Assembly (NCBI RefSeq): GCF_040096355.1
Contig: NZ_JBBMEX010000013.1
Coordinates: 1-64,000 of the forward strand
Source of the DNA: Maccoyibacter intestinihominis
GTDB lineage: Bacteria; Bacillota; Clostridia; Lachnospirales; Lachnospiraceae
Reading direction: 5' to 3'
DNA length: 64,000 nt
Below, in pieces: positions 63,354-64,000 of this stretch. How positions within the stretch are numbered: the first letter of the stretch is position 1; each line of letters starts with the position of its first letter. The notes beneath the pieces were generated by a model. That model ran no database searches and was not told where the DNA came from. It worked only from the letters and a program-made list of their open reading frames with translations. A program made the position numbers and the translations under genes.

Positions 63354-63773
63354 ATGAGGCGGCTAAAAACAATGATGTGCTTAGGAATTCTGCTGACAAT
63401 GTTGATGATGACGGCAGGCGGATGCAAGGTGGAGGAAAAGGATGACGCCAAAGTCAGTGATATGAAATTTACCGTGATCTCTGAAAAAGAGCTTCCCGAT
63501 GAGCTGAAAAAGATTATTGAGGAGAAAAAGCAAAAGGAGATGAAACTTACATATATGTCCGGTGACAAACTGTACATTGTCCGCGGATATGGAGTGCAGA
63601 AAACAGGCGGTTACAGCATACAGGTGAAGGATTTATATCAGGCTAAAAATGCAGTTTATTTCAAATCGGAGCTGATCGGACCGGGAGAAAATGACGTGTC
63701 GGAAAAAGTCGAAAGTTACCCATATATAGTTGTCTCGACAGAAAAAACGGAAGATATTGTGGTTTTTGAGTAA
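63354..63773 (+). CDS. PrcB-like lipoprotein
   Basis: A 139-residue lipoprotein. The signal peptide ends in lipobox MTAGGC (Cys24). The mature part resembles the PrcB_C protease-complex domain (MKLTYMSGDKLYIVRGYGVQKTGGYSIQVKDLYQ). Role unknown. Own start region after plsC. Confidence 0.75.
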   Translation: MRRLKTMMCLGILLTMLMMTAGGCKVEEKDDAKVSDMKFTVISEKELPDELKKIIEEKKQKEMKLTYMSGDKLYIVRGYGVQKTGGYSIQVKDLYQAKNAVYFKSELIGPGENDVSEKVESYPYIVVSTEKTEDIVVFE

Positions 63774-63791
63774 AAAAATCGTGTTTAGACC

Positions 63792-63820
63792 TTGCAAATA
63801 TTTTATTACTGTGATAAACT
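63792..63820 (+). promoter_or_regulatory. promoter of the veg-like gene
   Basis: TTGCAA (63792-63797), a 17-bp spacer and TAAACT (63815-63820), 44 bp before the ATG. Confidence 0.65.
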
Positions 63821-63864
63821 AAAGCAGATACAGTGAGTCAATTGTGGGTTAGGAGGAATAAAGA

Positions 63865-64000
63865 ATGCAGCAGAAGGATTTAAACAGAGTCAGAGCATCG
63901 GTTCTTCAACAGTGTGGAAGCAAGGTAAAGATACAGTTAGACCGTGGCAGAAATAAAGTTGATATCCAGGAAGGCGTGATTCAGAATGCATACCCAAGTG
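63865..64000 (+). CDS. veg: Veg family protein (partial, runs off the window)
   Basis: The first 45 codons are visible. The basic small-domain pattern VLQQCGSKVKIQLDRGRNKV, followed by an ending near NAYPS, matches Veg proteins, which stimulate biofilm formation in Bacillus. AGGAGG precedes ATG 63865. The 3' end lies beyond the window. Confidence 0.75.
   Translation, partial: MQQKDLNRVRASVLQQCGSKVKIQLDRGRNKVDIQEGVIQNAYPS

Overview
The window reads as chromosomal DNA from an anaerobic, spore-forming Firmicute of the Lachnospiraceae type (Roseburia/Agathobacter/Blautia-like). This is inferred from roughly 40-45% GC coding DNA with strong AGGAGG ribosome sites, dipicolinate synthase genes, an ECF transporter module beside truA-rplM-rpsI, a Veg-family gene, a B12/radical-SAM DUF4080 enzyme, and many Ala-rich surface proteins. 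No rRNA, tRNA, prophage, CRISPR array or intact insertion sequence was seen.

Layout. 1-2.1 kb is accessory: an AAA+/DUF4143 ATPase whose promoter is bracketed by an 18-bp inverted repeat, then a broken YhcG-type nuclease remnant. 2.1-9.3 kb: thioesterase, LysR-MATE pair, a divergent YoaK-type membrane protein, a 3D-domain wall protein, an SDR and CorA. The intergenic space here holds two copies of a structured repeat and a separate large rod-like RNA candidate. 9.4-16 kb: trpB-like gene, decayed ldh, malic enzyme, NUDIX, and a gamma-glutamyl-cysteine ligase/ATP-grasp pair. 16-22.2 kb: TetR, MMPL transporter, a huge xxxLxxG/Ala-Gly repeat protein, and an MntP-like pump. 22.6-28.3 kb: radical SAM enzyme, nth, exonuclease and VanW protein. 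28.4-36 kb is a dense housekeeping run: HypE-like, Lrp, aminotransferase, trmL, ecfA1-ecfA2-ecfT, truA, rplM-rpsI. 36.1-37.4 kb is an AT-rich two-gene island resembling a toxin/partner module built on a DUF3990-like ADP-ribosyltransferase fold. 37.5-44.6 kb: MarR plus membrane protein, dpaAB, PocR/chemoreceptor fusion, asnB, HAD and a FadR-type regulator. 44.8-48.6 kb: hypB, a 901-residue Fe-S flavoprotein and hypA, with TGGT-ATG-ACCA operators next to the FadR gene and next to hypB. 49-57.6 kb: MATE pump, BMP-type nucleoside ABC transporter operon, azlCD, secreted lipase. 57.8-64 kb: SDR, hpf, two more structured repeats, ddl, murF, plsC, a PrcB-like lipoprotein and the start of veg.

The most unusual content is non-coding. 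Six copies (A-F) of an approximately 150-nt rod-like element share a conserved core, but each has a different, fully complementary outer stem. A further structured region at about 7.18-7.40 kb carries two adjacent perfect hairpins with the identical loop AUGGAC. That loop fits the ANGGAN hexaloop recognised by CsrA/RsmA proteins, so it may be a candidate CsrA-titrating RNA. No function is proven for either from sequence alone.
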